A stretch of 34,097 bases of DNA, taken from contig DEIV01000111.1 in the NCBI GenBank assembly GCA_002352665.1, forward strand, positions 1-34,097, written 5' to 3'. Position 1 is the first letter of the stretch, and every line of letters starts with the position of its first letter. Source of the stretch: Flavobacteriaceae bacterium UBA2765. Its GTDB lineage: Bacteria > Bacteroidota > Bacteroidia > Flavobacteriales > Flavobacteriaceae. Below are positions 1 through 8,827 of the stretch, one piece after another. Made by a program: the position numbers and the translations under genes. The notes under the pieces are model-generated. The model searched no databases and was not told where the DNA came from. It saw nothing but the letters and a program-made list of their open reading frames with translations.

Positions 1-22
1 GCTTAGTTATTGTAGGCAGTAT

Positions 23-589
23 TTATTTGTTATTTAATTTTATTCTCAATTTGTTAACTCCGTTTTGATTCACAAGTAATTGAATAGTAAGAGCCATAAC
101 CATTTGCCAAAGAATATAAGGTTTTAAAATTTTATAATTTGGAAAATCAATTGATAATAAATCAATATAATAATGAAGGTAGCTTTGGGAAACTAGTATA
201 ATTAAAGAAAATATGATGACAAGTGTTGTCAATCGCGTTTTTGGAATCTTAAAAACAAATGAATAAGAAAATAATAATAATAGCGGAGCAATTACATTTA
301 TTGAAACCATTGTACTTAAAACACTTTCTGAATCTAGATTCACTGAATCAAATATTGCTTTAGTTGCTACAAAACTTAAATATGATATTGTAAAAGAAAC
401 AAAAGAGACGAACACACTTAATAACGTACCTAAAAGTGGTTTGTATTTATGAAGGTTCCAGTTTACAAGACCAATTATAAGCCCAAAAGACAATGTAGAA
501 TATTCTAATGGTATATTAGTAATATAAATTAAAATCGCACATAGTATTGAAGGTAGTATTACTTTAAAAACAAGTTTATATTTTTCCAT
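23..589 (-). CDS. multi-pass membrane protein, possible immunity protein
   Basis: I do not recognise a named family. The 188-residue protein is strongly hydrophobic, with about five or six predicted membrane segments (roughly residues 8-25, 31-47, 51-72, 95-113, 120-140, 158-175), a short basic N-terminus and a basic C-terminal tail. It begins at an ATG 23 nt after the stop of the large lipoprotein gene on the same strand, so the two are probably co-transcribed. In polymorphic toxin loci a small membrane protein directly 3' of a large secreted protein is often the cognate immunity protein; that role is an inference from position only. It could equally be an unrelated small integral membrane protein. 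Confidence 0.6.
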   Translation of the reverse strand: MEKYKLVFKVILPSILCAILIYITNIPLEYSTLSFGLIIGLVNWNLHKYKPLLGTLLSVFVSFVSFTISYLSFVATKAIFDSVNLDSESVLSTMVSINVIAPLLLLFSYSFVFKIPKTRLTTLVIIFSLIILVSQSYLHYYIDLLSIDFPNYKILKPYILWQMVMALTIQLLVNQNGVNKLRIKLNNK

Positions 590-612
590 ATAGAAATGTT
601 ACAAATTATTTA

Positions 613-2570
613 TTAATTACAATTTATTTGGTCTATCGATTCATTACTTTCCAATAATTCTTTTATCTTATCTTTATCAAAACGTACTGCTGTTTTAGGA
701 ACAACTTCTGCTTGCCCTCCATTATCAACAATAAACTGTTTAATCTCTTCTTGTAAATTAGACCATGTAGCTTCCCCAATATTATAATAAGAATCCTCTT
801 TACATTCATCACTTCCTGGAGTCCAATTTTTCACTCGGTCGGATACCCTTGCAACATCAACAGCTCTAGCATATAATTCTAAATTACCATTTGAATTTGT
901 AATGTAACCCCATTGACGATTGCCAGAAAATGGTTGGGTTCCAGAAAACTCTGTAGCTATTGTAGAGCCAATCCAATAGTTAGACGTAAATTCAGAAATC
1001 ATAATTGCTCCATCATCAGATATTAAATTTCCAAATGGAATTTCTTCAGCAGAAGCATCAATTTTAAATATAGCTGTTAAGGGGTTAGAGGAGTTCCATA
1101 TTGATATATCATTGGCAAAGTAAGGAGAAAAAGTCCAGCTAACATCACCAAAATTATCTCCAATAGGGTTATTACAACTAAACTCAAAATTGTCTTTCCC
1201 TCCACTAGCTAAATTGGCAAAATTTTCTTTATAAGCTTGAAAAACCTCTGTATCTGTATCTGGGTTTCCATCACCATTTATATCTGGTCTTGTTATTACT
1301 TTAACACCATAATAATCTACATTAGCTACGGCTGCATTACCTTCCGATAATGGTTGATTTTGAAAATCATCTCCAAGTAAACTTAATCTACTTACGCATT
1401 GAGTTGGTAAAGTATGGTTGTACAATTGTTGATAATTAGCAATATCAAGACCATTTTGTTGGGCACAATCTTGAATTAAAGCCCAAGGGTTAGCTTTGAC
1501 TAAACTGTCTAATTCTATATATCTTTCTATCTTGGCACTTGGAATTTCACTAAAAAGAGTCAGGAAGTCTTTGGTTAATTCTGCATTAGAATTAGAATAG
1601 GTAATTCCTAAATCAATCATAGATATAATAGTACTTTTACCAAACACTTTAGCTTCCTCAGACCACATATGCGTTACTCCGAAGAGATATAATTGAAAAG
1701 CAGCCCAACCATTTTGGTCAATCCATTGCCTTTGCGAAAAATTTAGGCTGAGTTCTCCTTTAACAGCGTTTATTTCCATCAGTTCTTCGGCATTGTATGG
1801 CGATGGCATAGGAGAAGTCTGTGAGCCACCAGTGCCTCCATAAGTTGTTCCACTTATGGTCACGGTAGCCGTATTGTTGTTATGATAAGTGGTGTAGTCT
1901 TCGTCCTGATATAATACCGTTTCACAAGACCAGATGTCTAGCTTCCAACCCCATTCATCTACATGTGTATTACTGGGCCCATCTATCATATGAGTATCGA
2001 CTATAACATATTCATATGTATAAATACATACATAAGCTGCCCTTGTTCTTTTGGTCAAGGAATTGAAATCCAAATCGATGGGCTCCATTGAGGTCTTCAT
2101 TGATAAAGAATTAAAATCTTGGTATTTTAACTCATTTGCAGAATAATCGTATTGTACCAAAAAGGCATCGTATTCATCTTGGTCGTTGAGTTCGAAAAAT
2201 ACATTTTTTATTTTTTCGTCTGCTCCCTGTACTATTGGAAATGTGTAAGAATGGTAATCGCCATTTTGTATATAAGTGGCTGAATCTGTATATATAGTGA
2301 AATCAAATTCTTTGTTATAAACGCTTTTTTCAGAGTATTTGGCAGATTTTTTTTCAATATGCTTATCGTTGAATTTTTTTAGCTTTGAAACGAGCTTGGT
2401 ATTTTTTTCAATATTCTTTTTTGAATACCGTTTGAATGTGAATGTTGGCTCTTGGTTTTCAGATTGAATGGCGTCTTCATGGAGATTATCTCTTTCACAA
2501 TTGGTCAGTAAAATGCCAATTGCGAATAATGTAAATCCGAGACTAAGTAATTTTTTAATTTGTTTTTCAT
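613..2570 (-). pseudogene. large lipoprotein with one frameshift in the signal peptide, effector-like
   Basis: A long frame with no stop runs from about 2562 to 613, but the only ATG for it (2568-2570) is out of frame by one base. ATG is followed by a five-A run (minus strand of 2563-2567); a sixth A would give MKKQIKKLLSLGF and then LLTNC, a normal lipoprotein signal peptide, and a 652-residue protein. So this is either a real single-base deletion or a homopolymer sequencing error. The mature part has a charged N-terminal region, a Gly/Ser/Pro-rich linker (SGTTYGGTGGSQTSPMPSP), a helical middle, a calcium-loop-like DINGDGNPDTD, and a C-terminal region containing NRQWGYITNSNGNLELYARA. I do not recognise a Pfam domain. 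Lipoproteins of this build in Flavobacteriia often vary at the C-terminus; an effector role is an inference. A TTG at 2160 also opens the frame but is internal to the coding region. Confidence 0.6.
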
Positions 2571-2899
2571 GTGTTCCGTTGTTTAAAGTTAGTTAATTAT
2601 TTTCAATATGATAGTATATTGCCTACAACGGTTGTAAAAACGTATTGCGTTTATATCCTATGTATATATATGATTTATTAAAATTGTAAAGAAGCTAAAA
2701 TGAGTGAATAATAAAAGGTCTATTTGGGCTTATATTTAGCGACTACCCTTCAAAGATAGAAAGAAATGTATTTAGAATCAAATTAAATAAGAAAACCCTT
2801 GTATCATCAATATTGTCTATACCGGTATTGATTATTTAATTAAGCTGCTATTTGTATAACCAAATAAGGGTTGTATTTTTACATTTCAATATTTATATC
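2571..2899. other. intergenic region between divergent lipoprotein and yaaA genes
   Basis: AT-rich region of about 330 bp with no convincing gene. It holds a short perfect palindrome, TACAACGGTTGTA at 2624-2636, which overlaps a motif (CGTTGTAGGCAATA on the minus strand, 2617-2630) that recurs with one mismatch at 15566-15579. The right end carries the likely yaaA promoter. Confidence 0.5.
2851..2881 (+). promoter_or_regulatory. Bacteroidota-type promoter of yaaA
   Basis: TTTG at 2851-2854, then 19 bp, then TATTTTTA at 2874-2881. This matches the Bacteroidota consensus TTTG/N19/TAnnTTTG apart from the last base. The transcript would start near 2887, only about 13 nt before the ATG at 2900, which argues against an upstream in-frame start at 2852. 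Confidence 0.5.
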
Positions 2900-3661
2900 A
2901 TGAAAATTATTATATCACCTGCAAAATCATTAGATTTTGAATCTACCATACCTACTACTACATATACACAGCCCATTTTTTTGGAGCAAGCGGCAAAATT
3001 AAGCTCGGTACTTAAAAAGAAAAGTGCCAAACAACTTTCTAAAATCATGCATATTTCTGATAATTTAGGGCAGTTAAATTATGAGCGTAACCAACAATGG
3101 CATTTGCCCTTTACCTTAAAAAATTCGCGTCAAGCCATTTTTGCCTTTACCGGAGCCGTATTTCAAGGGCTGGATGTCAAATCGATTCCACTTAAAAAAT
3201 TAGATCAATTACAAGACAAACTGCGAATTATCTCAGGGCAATACGGACTTTTAAAACCCTTAGACCTTATGCAAGCCTATAGACTAGAAATGGGTACGCG
3301 ACTAAAAATAGGCAGAAAAGACAATTTATATCAGTTTTGGGATACCGCAATTACAGATGCTCTTAATAATGAATTGACCGAAAATGAACCATTGGTTAAT
3401 TTAGCAAGTGCTGAATACTTTAAGGTGATCAAACCAAAATTATTAAAAGAGCCTATATATACACCCATTTTTAAAGACTATAAAAACGGAGAGTATAAAA
3501 CCATTATGACCTTTGCCAAATTAGCCAGAGGCTATATGCTACGTTATATTGTTGATCATAATAATGTAGATACCATTGAAGGTTTAAAAGGATTTACTAC
3601 AGAAGGCTATGCTTATGATGCAAATATGTCTACAGAAACTACCTTGGTATTTACACGATAA
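2900..3661 (+). CDS. yaaA: peroxide stress protein YaaA (UPF0246/DUF328)
   Basis: The 253-residue product starts MKIIISPAKSLDF, the signature N-terminus of the YaaA family, and keeps the conserved segments YGLLKPLDLMQAYRLEM, NLASAEYF and TFAKLARGYMLRYI. Length fits the family (E. coli YaaA is about 258 residues). In E. coli YaaA lowers free intracellular iron during hydrogen peroxide stress and protects DNA and proteins; the protein is cytosolic and binds DNA. The frame stays open upstream to 2852, but the family N-terminus and the promoter overlap fix the start at 2900. It stands alone, divergent from the lipoprotein gene and upstream of dnaK on the same strand. Confidence 0.93.
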   Translation: MKIIISPAKSLDFESTIPTTTYTQPIFLEQAAKLSSVLKKKSAKQLSKIMHISDNLGQLNYERNQQWHLPFTLKNSRQAIFAFTGAVFQGLDVKSIPLKKLDQLQDKLRIISGQYGLLKPLDLMQAYRLEMGTRLKIGRKDNLYQFWDTAITDALNNELTENEPLVNLASAEYFKVIKPKLLKEPIYTPIFKDYKNGEYKTIMTFAKLARGYMLRYIVDHNNVDTIEGLKGFTTEGYAYDANMSTETTLVFTR

Positions 3662-3778
3662 AATGCTTTTACAAAGGTAAAATTTGCTCCCATTAGTCGC
3701 AAGTACTAGTGATTAGCATGTATTTTTATTGTTGTTTTAAAAGCCATAACTCTAGCTGATTCCTCATTATAAAACTCC

Positions 3779-3813
3779 TGTCAGACCTCTTTTAGAGGCT
3801 CGATGTTCTGACA
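3779..3813. repeat. nested inverted repeat upstream of dnaK
   Basis: Outer arms TGTCAGA (3779-3785) and TCTGACA (3807-3813) enclose a small hairpin CCTCTTTTAGAGG (3786-3798). There is no T-run after it, so it is not a typical terminator for yaaA. It lies about 120-150 bp before dnaK. Function unknown; a leader RNA structure or dispersed palindrome are both possible. Confidence 0.4.
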
Positions 3814-3931
3814 CAATGTCATTTTAATGTTGTACTTACTGACAAATTATATAAAAAATAGGTGTTGGCATAATGATTGACTATTTAGAATAAGTAATAA
3901 AAATGTAATCAAAAATTAAAAAACATAAATT

Positions 3932-5836
3932 ATGAGTAAAATAATAGGAATAGATTTAGGAACAACCAACTCATGTGTTTCTGTAATGGAAGGTAACGAG
4001 CCGGTAGTAATTCCTAATGCAGAAGGAAAGAGAACTACACCTTCTATTGTGGCATTTGTTGAAGGTGGCGAACGTAAAGTGGGTGATCCTGCTAAACGAC
4101 AAGCGGTAACCAATCCGACAAAAACTGTTTCTTCAATAAAAAGATTTATGGGGAATAAATTTTCTGAATGTAAAAAAGAGGCAGGAAGAGTATCATATAA
4201 AGTAGTAAAAGGAGATAATGACACCCCACGAGTTGATATTGATGGTAAATTATATACACCTCAAGAAATTTCGGCTATGGTGTTGCAGAAAATGAAAAAA
4301 ACTGCTGAAGACTATTTAGGTAATAAAGTAAGTGAAGCGGTAATAACAGTACCTGCATATTTTAATGACTCACAAAGACAAGCCACTAAAGAAGCTGGTG
4401 AAATTGCTGGTTTAAAAGTGAGTAGAATTATCAATGAGCCTACTGCTGCGGCATTGGCTTATGGTTTAGATAAATCTGGTGCAGACAAAAAAGTTGCAGT
4501 TTACGATTTAGGTGGTGGTACTTTTGATATCTCTATTCTTGAAATTGGTGATGGGGTATTTGAAGTGTTATCAACAAATGGAGATACACATTTAGGAGGT
4601 GATGATTTTGATCATGTACTAATTGATTGGTTGGCAGAAGAATTTAATAAAGAAGAAAAAATTGATCTCCGTAAAGACCCTATGGCTTTACAACGTTTAA
4701 AAGAAGCTGCAGAAAAAGCTAAGATTGAATTATCCTCAGCTACTAAAACCGAAATTAATTTGCCTTATGTTACTGCCACAGATAGCGGACCAAAACACTT
4801 GGTAAAAACTTTGACAAGAGCTCAATTTGAAAAATTATCAGATAGCTTGGTAAAAAGATCAATGTCACCTGTGGCTAAAGCCTTAAAAGATGCTGATCTT
4901 AAAACTTCTGATATTGATGAAGTAATTTTAGTAGGAGGTTCTACACGTATACCAAGAATTCAAGAAGAAGTAAAAAAATTCTTTGGAAAAGATCCTCATA
5001 AAGGTGTAAATCCTGATGAGGTAGTTGCTGTAGGTGCTGCAATTCAAGGTGGTGTGTTAACGGGTGATGTAAAAGATGTATTGTTATTAGATGTTACACC
5101 ACTTTCACTAGGTATTGAAACTATGGGTAATGTAATGACAAAATTAATTGAAGCCAATACTACCATTCCAACTAAGAAATCGCAAGTATTTTCAACAGCG
5201 GCAGAAAATCAGCCATCAGTTGAGATTCATGTCTTACAAGGAGAACGTGCTATGGCAGGTGATAATAAGACTATTGGTCGTTTCCATTTAGATGGCATAC
5301 CACCGGCACCAAGAGGTGTACCTCAAATAGAAGTAACTTTTGATATTGATGCCAACGGTATAATTAATGTATCTGCTAAAGATAAAGGTACCGGTAAAGA
5401 ACATAATATTCGAATAGAAGCTTCTTCTGGTTTGTCTGAAGACGAGATCAAAAAAATGAAGGCAGATGCTGAAGCTAATGCTGATGCTGATAAGGAAGCT
5501 AAAGAAACTGCTGATAAGATCAATGCTGCAGATGGTATGATCTTCCAAACAGAGAAACAATTGAAAGAGTTTGGTGATAAATTATCGGCTGATAAAAAAG
5601 AGCCTGTCGAAGCTGCTTTAGAAGAATTGAAAAAAGCACATGAATCTAAAGATTTAGCACAGATTGATGCTGTTATGGAAAAGATCAATGAAGCTTGGAA
5701 AGTAGCCTCAGAAGAAATGTACAAAGCTGAACAGGAAGCACAAGCTGGTGGAGCTGCTGATGCCGGACCAGAAGCTGCGGCTCCTGAAGGAGATGATGTT
5801 CAAGATGTAGATTTTGAAGAAGTAAAAGAGGATTAA
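3932..5836 (+). CDS. dnaK: chaperone DnaK (Hsp70)
   Basis: ATP-dependent Hsp70 chaperone of the cytosol, working with DnaJ and GrpE on unfolded proteins. The 634-residue length is typical. The actin-like ATPase domain begins IGIDLGTTNSCV, has DLGGGTFD at residues 192-199 and the usual NEPTAAALAYG motif; the linker/substrate domain start is DVTPLSLGIET at residue 387; the helical lid ends in an Ala/Gly-rich tail and the EEVKED-like terminus found in bacterial DnaK. It stands alone, with no dnaJ or grpE neighbour. No CIRCE element and no clear TAnnTTTG promoter were found in the 270 bp upstream. A strong terminator follows at 5881. All frames antisense to it are shadows. Confidence 0.99.
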   Translation: MSKIIGIDLGTTNSCVSVMEGNEPVVIPNAEGKRTTPSIVAFVEGGERKVGDPAKRQAVTNPTKTVSSIKRFMGNKFSECKKEAGRVSYKVVKGDNDTPRVDIDGKLYTPQEISAMVLQKMKKTAEDYLGNKVSEAVITVPAYFNDSQRQATKEAGEIAGLKVSRIINEPTAAALAYGLDKSGADKKVAVYDLGGGTFDISILEIGDGVFEVLSTNGDTHLGGDDFDHVLIDWLAEEFNKEEKIDLRKDPMALQRLKEAAEKAKIELSSATKTEINLPYVTATDSGPKHLVKTLTRAQFEKLSDSLVKRSMSPVAKALKDADLKTSDIDEVILVGGSTRIPRIQEEVKKFFGKDPHKGVNPDEVVAVGAAIQGGVLTGDVKDVLLLDVTPLSLGIETMGNVMTKLIEANTTIPTKKSQVFSTAAENQPSVEIHVLQGERAMAGDNKTIGRFHLDGIPPAPRGVPQIEVTFDIDANGIINVSAKDKGTGKEHNIRIEASSGLSEDEIKKMKADAEANADADKEAKETADKINAADGMIFQTEKQLKEFGDKLSADKKEPVEAALEELKKAHESKDLAQIDAVMEKINEAWKVASEEMYKAEQEAQAGGAADAGPEAAAPEGDDVQDVDFEEVKED

Positions 5837-5880
5837 GTAATTTTTAATTCAAATAGAACCACTATAGGTTTTAAGGATTT

Positions 5881-5914
5881 AAATCTCCGAGAGTTGCTCT
5901 CGGAGATTTTTTTT
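5881..5914 (+). terminator. rho-independent terminator of dnaK
   Basis: Perfect 13-bp stem: AAATCTCCGAGAG (5881-5893), loop TTG, CTCTCGGAGATTT (5897-5909), followed by a T-run. It begins 44 nt after the dnaK stop. Confidence 0.92.
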
Positions 5915-6021
5915 GTTATTATAATACCAATATAACTTGTTTATTGCTATGTTCAATATCAGTTTTTAAAGTATTGATTTTATGGTGAAAAGATATTTTA
6001 GGATAGTAATATATGGACAAT

Positions 6022-6055
6022 AAAAAAGCGTCCTATAACTAGAACGCTTTTTTTT
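6022..6055. terminator. bidirectional terminator between dnaK and lipA
   Basis: AAAAAAGCGT at 6022-6031 pairs with ACGCTTTTTT near 6043-6052 around a 10-12 nt loop, with A-runs and T-runs on both sides, so it can work in either direction. It most likely ends lipA transcription on the minus strand (lipA stops about 135 nt away). Confidence 0.75.
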
Positions 6056-6188
6056 AACTAACTCAAATAATTTATACAATGAAAACAAAAACTACTTTGT
6101 TTTCATTATTATAACGACAATAGTTATGCCAAAATTGTGTAGATATAGTTAATAAAAAGTTAAAGAAGTAAATATTTTTTAAATAAGT

Positions 6189-7055
6189 CTATAAAATATG
6201 TTTTTGAGCTTTATAAGAAGATCTGACCAATGCACCACTTTCAACATGTCTAAAGCCCAATGCTAAACCTATTTTTTCATATTTTTTAAATTGCTCAGGT
6301 GTAATAAATTCTTTGACGGGTAAATGATTTTTACTGGGTTGCAGATATTGACCAATAGTCACCACATCTACATTTACATTTTTTAAATCAGTCATGGTTT
6401 GAATAACTTCATCTTCTAATTCACCTAATCCTAACATAATACCCGATTTTGTGCGATTAACACCGCTGTCTTTTAGGTATTTTAATACGGCTAAACTCCT
6501 ATCATATTTGGCTTGAATACGCACTTCTCTTGTCAAACGCCTTACGGTTTCAACATTATGAGATACCACTTCTGGGGCAGCGTCTATAATTCTATCTATA
6601 TTTTTATGGATCAGTTGAAAATCAGGAATCAAAGTTTCTAAGGTTGTCTTAGGATTGGCTCTACGGATGGCATTGATAGTTTCTGTCCAAATAATAGAGC
6701 CACCATCTTTAAGGTCATCTCTATCAACAGACGTAATTACCGCATGCTTAATTTGCATAATTTTTATAGAGTTGGCCACTTTTTCAGGCTCTTCCCAATC
6801 TACTGTTTCCGGTCTACCGGTCTTCACACCACAAAATCCACAAGATCTGGTACAAATATTTCCTAAAATCATAAAAGTAGCCGTTCCTTCTCCCCAGCAT
6901 TCTCCCATATTCGGACAGCTTCCACTTGTACAAATGGTATTCAATTTGTACTTATCTACCAAGCCTCTTAATTCGGTATATTTTTTACCAACCGGAAGTT
7001 TAACACGTAACCATTTGGGCTTTTTTAAAGGTAATATTACTGACTCTTCAGACAT
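6189..7055 (-). CDS. lipA: lipoyl synthase
   Basis: Radical SAM enzyme that inserts two sulfur atoms into octanoyl groups on lipoyl-dependent enzymes (2-oxoacid dehydrogenases, glycine cleavage H protein). The 288-residue protein carries both iron-sulfur sites: the auxiliary cluster CTSGSCPNMGEC (C42, C47, C53) and the radical SAM cluster CTRSCGFC (C68, C72, C75). The C-terminal VRSSYKA supplies the conserved Arg-Ser-Ser-Tyr motif whose Ser ligates the auxiliary cluster. Length is normal. It is transcribed alone toward dnaK; lipB is not in the window. A TAnnTTTG element (minus strand of 7075-7082) sits about 20 nt before the ATG. Confidence 0.98.
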   Translation of the reverse strand: MSEESVILPLKKPKWLRVKLPVGKKYTELRGLVDKYKLNTICTSGSCPNMGECWGEGTATFMILGNICTRSCGFCGVKTGRPETVDWEEPEKVANSIKIMQIKHAVITSVDRDDLKDGGSIIWTETINAIRRANPKTTLETLIPDFQLIHKNIDRIIDAAPEVVSHNVETVRRLTREVRIQAKYDRSLAVLKYLKDSGVNRTKSGIMLGLGELEDEVIQTMTDLKNVNVDVVTIGQYLQPSKNHLPVKEFITPEQFKKYEKIGLALGFRHVESGALVRSSYKAQKHIL

Positions 7056-7074
7056 TCAATAAAAATTTGATTTG

Positions 7075-7082
7075 CAAAATTA
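7075..7082 (-). promoter_or_regulatory. -7 element of the lipA promoter
   Basis: The minus strand reads TAATTTTG, an exact TAnnTTTG match, 20-27 nt upstream of the lipA ATG. A matching -33 TTTG is not obvious, so confidence is moderate. Confidence 0.45.
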
Positions 7083-7165
7083 CAAAGAATAATTGTAAGT
7101 TGTCCCTATAGCTATCGAGATAATTTCGCTATTTGAGTGGGATCTATAATTATTTTGACAGGACC

Positions 7166-7558
7166 TTATTCCTTTAGAGTAAGCGGATTGAAATCGGCCG
7201 TATAGATATCTACAATAAATGGTTTGTGCTTTGCATATATTTTTTCATGATATGGATCTATCAGATACGCTTCTAAGCCTTCTTCATTTTCAAAGGTCAT
7301 TACTATACAATGCGAAAAATTTGCAAGCTTATTTCTTTTATTTGCTTTAATCAATCCTATTTTAACATCAATAACAGATGGAATATCTTTAAAATGTAAT
7401 ACCTCATTGGTTATTTCATCTATAGGTGGAGCATCTTTAGCATATTCCATAATTAAAACATGGTATAAATTATCTTTTTTATCCTCTGTACAAGAACCGA
7501 ATATGAATGCGATAAGGGTTAATGTAATACTAATTTTCAAAATTAATTTAGTTTTCAT
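7166..7558 (-). CDS. Dabb (stress-responsive alpha/beta barrel) lipoprotein
   Basis: The 130-residue product has a lipoprotein signal peptide ending FIFGSC (C23), then about 100 residues that fit the Dabb ferredoxin-like fold: HVLIMEYAKD at the first strand and FENEEGLEAYLIDPYHEKI near the C-terminal half, the conserved pattern ending in a His. Dabb proteins are small dimeric barrels with varied or unknown roles; a lipid-anchored periplasmic form is less usual. The ATG overlaps the stop of the NRAMP-like gene (ATGA), so the two are translationally coupled and a link to metal or substrate handling is possible but not shown. Confidence 0.75.
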   Translation of the reverse strand: MKTKLILKISITLTLIAFIFGSCTEDKKDNLYHVLIMEYAKDAPPIDEITNEVLHFKDIPSVIDVKIGLIKANKRNKLANFSHCIVMTFENEEGLEAYLIDPYHEKIYAKHKPFIVDIYTADFNPLTLKE

Positions 7559-8790
7559 AAGTATGCGTTATATAAATTTATGAGATACCAGATACTAAAG
7601 CCAATCAAGAAAATTATACCTAAATAACTCAATATTTTCATAGACATGGAGGGATGCCATGCTTTGGGCGTATGTTTACTGGAGATTAATATAAAATTGG
7701 CAATGGCATAAAAAGGTGCAGTTAAAAAGGATAATATGGTGGCAATTTTTACCATTAGAATCATATTAGAGGTAAAAAAGGATAGGATTACAACTGTACC
7801 TAAGGCCAATAGTATCATCCAAATCAAATAATAGGTATTAGACGTCTTGCCAAACAATAGTGCTGTCGATTTTGCCATGGCTCTAGGCGATGCATCTAGC
7901 GTAGTTAGGGTAGTGCTAAACATGGTAGTAAAAGCAGCCAATGATATAAATATAGAAAATTTGCTACCTAAGTTTTCTGTATATAGATTAATAATCTGTT
8001 GAGCAAACACCCCTGCCTTATCGCTAAATTCATTACCTGATTGATACATGACCAAGGCTCCTAAAGATAGAAAGCAAATGGCCAAAAATATGGTACTTAT
8101 ATAGCCAATGTTAAAATCGAGTATGGCCTGTTTTGTATCAAACTTTTTATCCATGTCCTTTTGTTTTTCAATAGCCCAAAGTGAATGCCAGGCCGAAATA
8201 TCTAAAGGAGCAGGCATCCATCCTAAAAAGGCGATCAAAAACCCTATCTCTATAGTGCCTTGAGGAAATATTTGTTGAAAGTTATGGACTTTTGTTGAGC
8301 TAAATACAGCAACACCAACCGCTATGATAGTACTTAGTGTAAGAACAACGATTATAACTTTTATTAAACTATCTAGTAATTTATATTTACCAATAATTAA
8401 AATGCCAAAAGAAATTAATGTGATTATAATACTCCAATTGGTAATGTTAGCTGTTATTCCAAATAGATTAATGGCCAAACCGGCAGTTACTATGGTCACC
8501 GCCGCCTGTATGGTAAACATAGTAGCGAAGGTGAGGATATAATAGCCAATTAACACCCCTTTACCCAATCTTTTATAGCCATCAATTAAACTTTCACCTG
8601 TGGCTGTTGCATAGCGTGGTCCATATTGAAAAAATGGATATTTAAATAGGTTAACTAGTATAATGACCCATAAGAGTCCGAAGCCAAAATCAGCACCGGC
8701 ACGTGTAGATTGTACCAAATGCGAAACGCCAATGGCAGCTCCGGCAAAAAGTAAACCTGGACCTAATTGTGTAAGCCAATTTTTTTTCAC
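7555..8790 (-). CDS. divergent NRAMP-family transporter
   Basis: The 411-residue protein has about eleven membrane helices and the general NRAMP layout: an N-terminal GPGLLFAGAA helix, and a helix 6 with GWMPAPLD. NRAMP proteins are proton-coupled manganese/iron carriers using a DPGN motif in helix 1 and MPH in helix 6. Aligned by eye, DPGN is replaced by G21-V22-S23-H24 and MPH by M192-P193-A194, so the classical metal site is not intact. The substrate is therefore unknown. The gene lies 37 nt after the sigma factor gene and overlaps the Dabb lipoprotein gene by 4 nt, within the five-gene minus-strand run from 10704 to 7166. Confidence 0.8.
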   Translation of the reverse strand: MKKNWLTQLGPGLLFAGAAIGVSHLVQSTRAGADFGFGLLWVIILVNLFKYPFFQYGPRYATATGESLIDGYKRLGKGVLIGYYILTFATMFTIQAAVTIVTAGLAINLFGITANITNWSIIITLISFGILIIGKYKLLDSLIKVIIVVLTLSTIIAVGVAVFSSTKVHNFQQIFPQGTIEIGFLIAFLGWMPAPLDISAWHSLWAIEKQKDMDKKFDTKQAILDFNIGYISTIFLAICFLSLGALVMYQSGNEFSDKAGVFAQQIINLYTENLGSKFSIFISLAAFTTMFSTTLTTLDASPRAMAKSTALLFGKTSNTYYLIWMILLALGTVVILSFFTSNMILMVKIATILSFLTAPFYAIANFILISSKHTPKAWHPSMSMKILSYLGIIFLIGFSIWYLINLYNAYL

Positions 8791-8827
8791 ATCAATGCGT
8801 TAGATACCGTGAAAATAGTAAAAAAAA

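Larger units (their letters stand above)
5837..6188. other. intergenic region between convergent dnaK and lipA
   Basis: About 350 bp, AT-rich, without a gene. It contains the dnaK terminator (5881-5914) and a second bidirectional hairpin (6022-6055) facing lipA. Nothing else recognisable. Confidence 0.7.

Noticed and set aside
613..2160. 515-residue protein starting at a TTG at 2160
   Set aside because: The same frame continues upstream without a stop to a lipoprotein signal peptide near 2560; the TTG is an internal codon.
3841..3931. Heat-shock control (CIRCE or sigma-32 promoter) before dnaK
   Set aside because: No TTAGCACTC-type inverted repeat and no convincing -35/-10 or TAnnTTTG pair could be read.
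3916..4224. Antisense 102-residue frame over the dnaK start
   Set aside because: It lies on the opposite strand within dnaK; the conserved coding sequence explains the open frame.
5288..5724. Two antisense frames over the dnaK 3' end
   Set aside because: Both are shadows of the biased dnaK reading frame with no promoter, start context or homologous pattern.
6655..7062. 135-residue plus-strand frame inside lipA
   Set aside because: Antisense to lipA, which has complete iron-sulfur motifs on the other strand.
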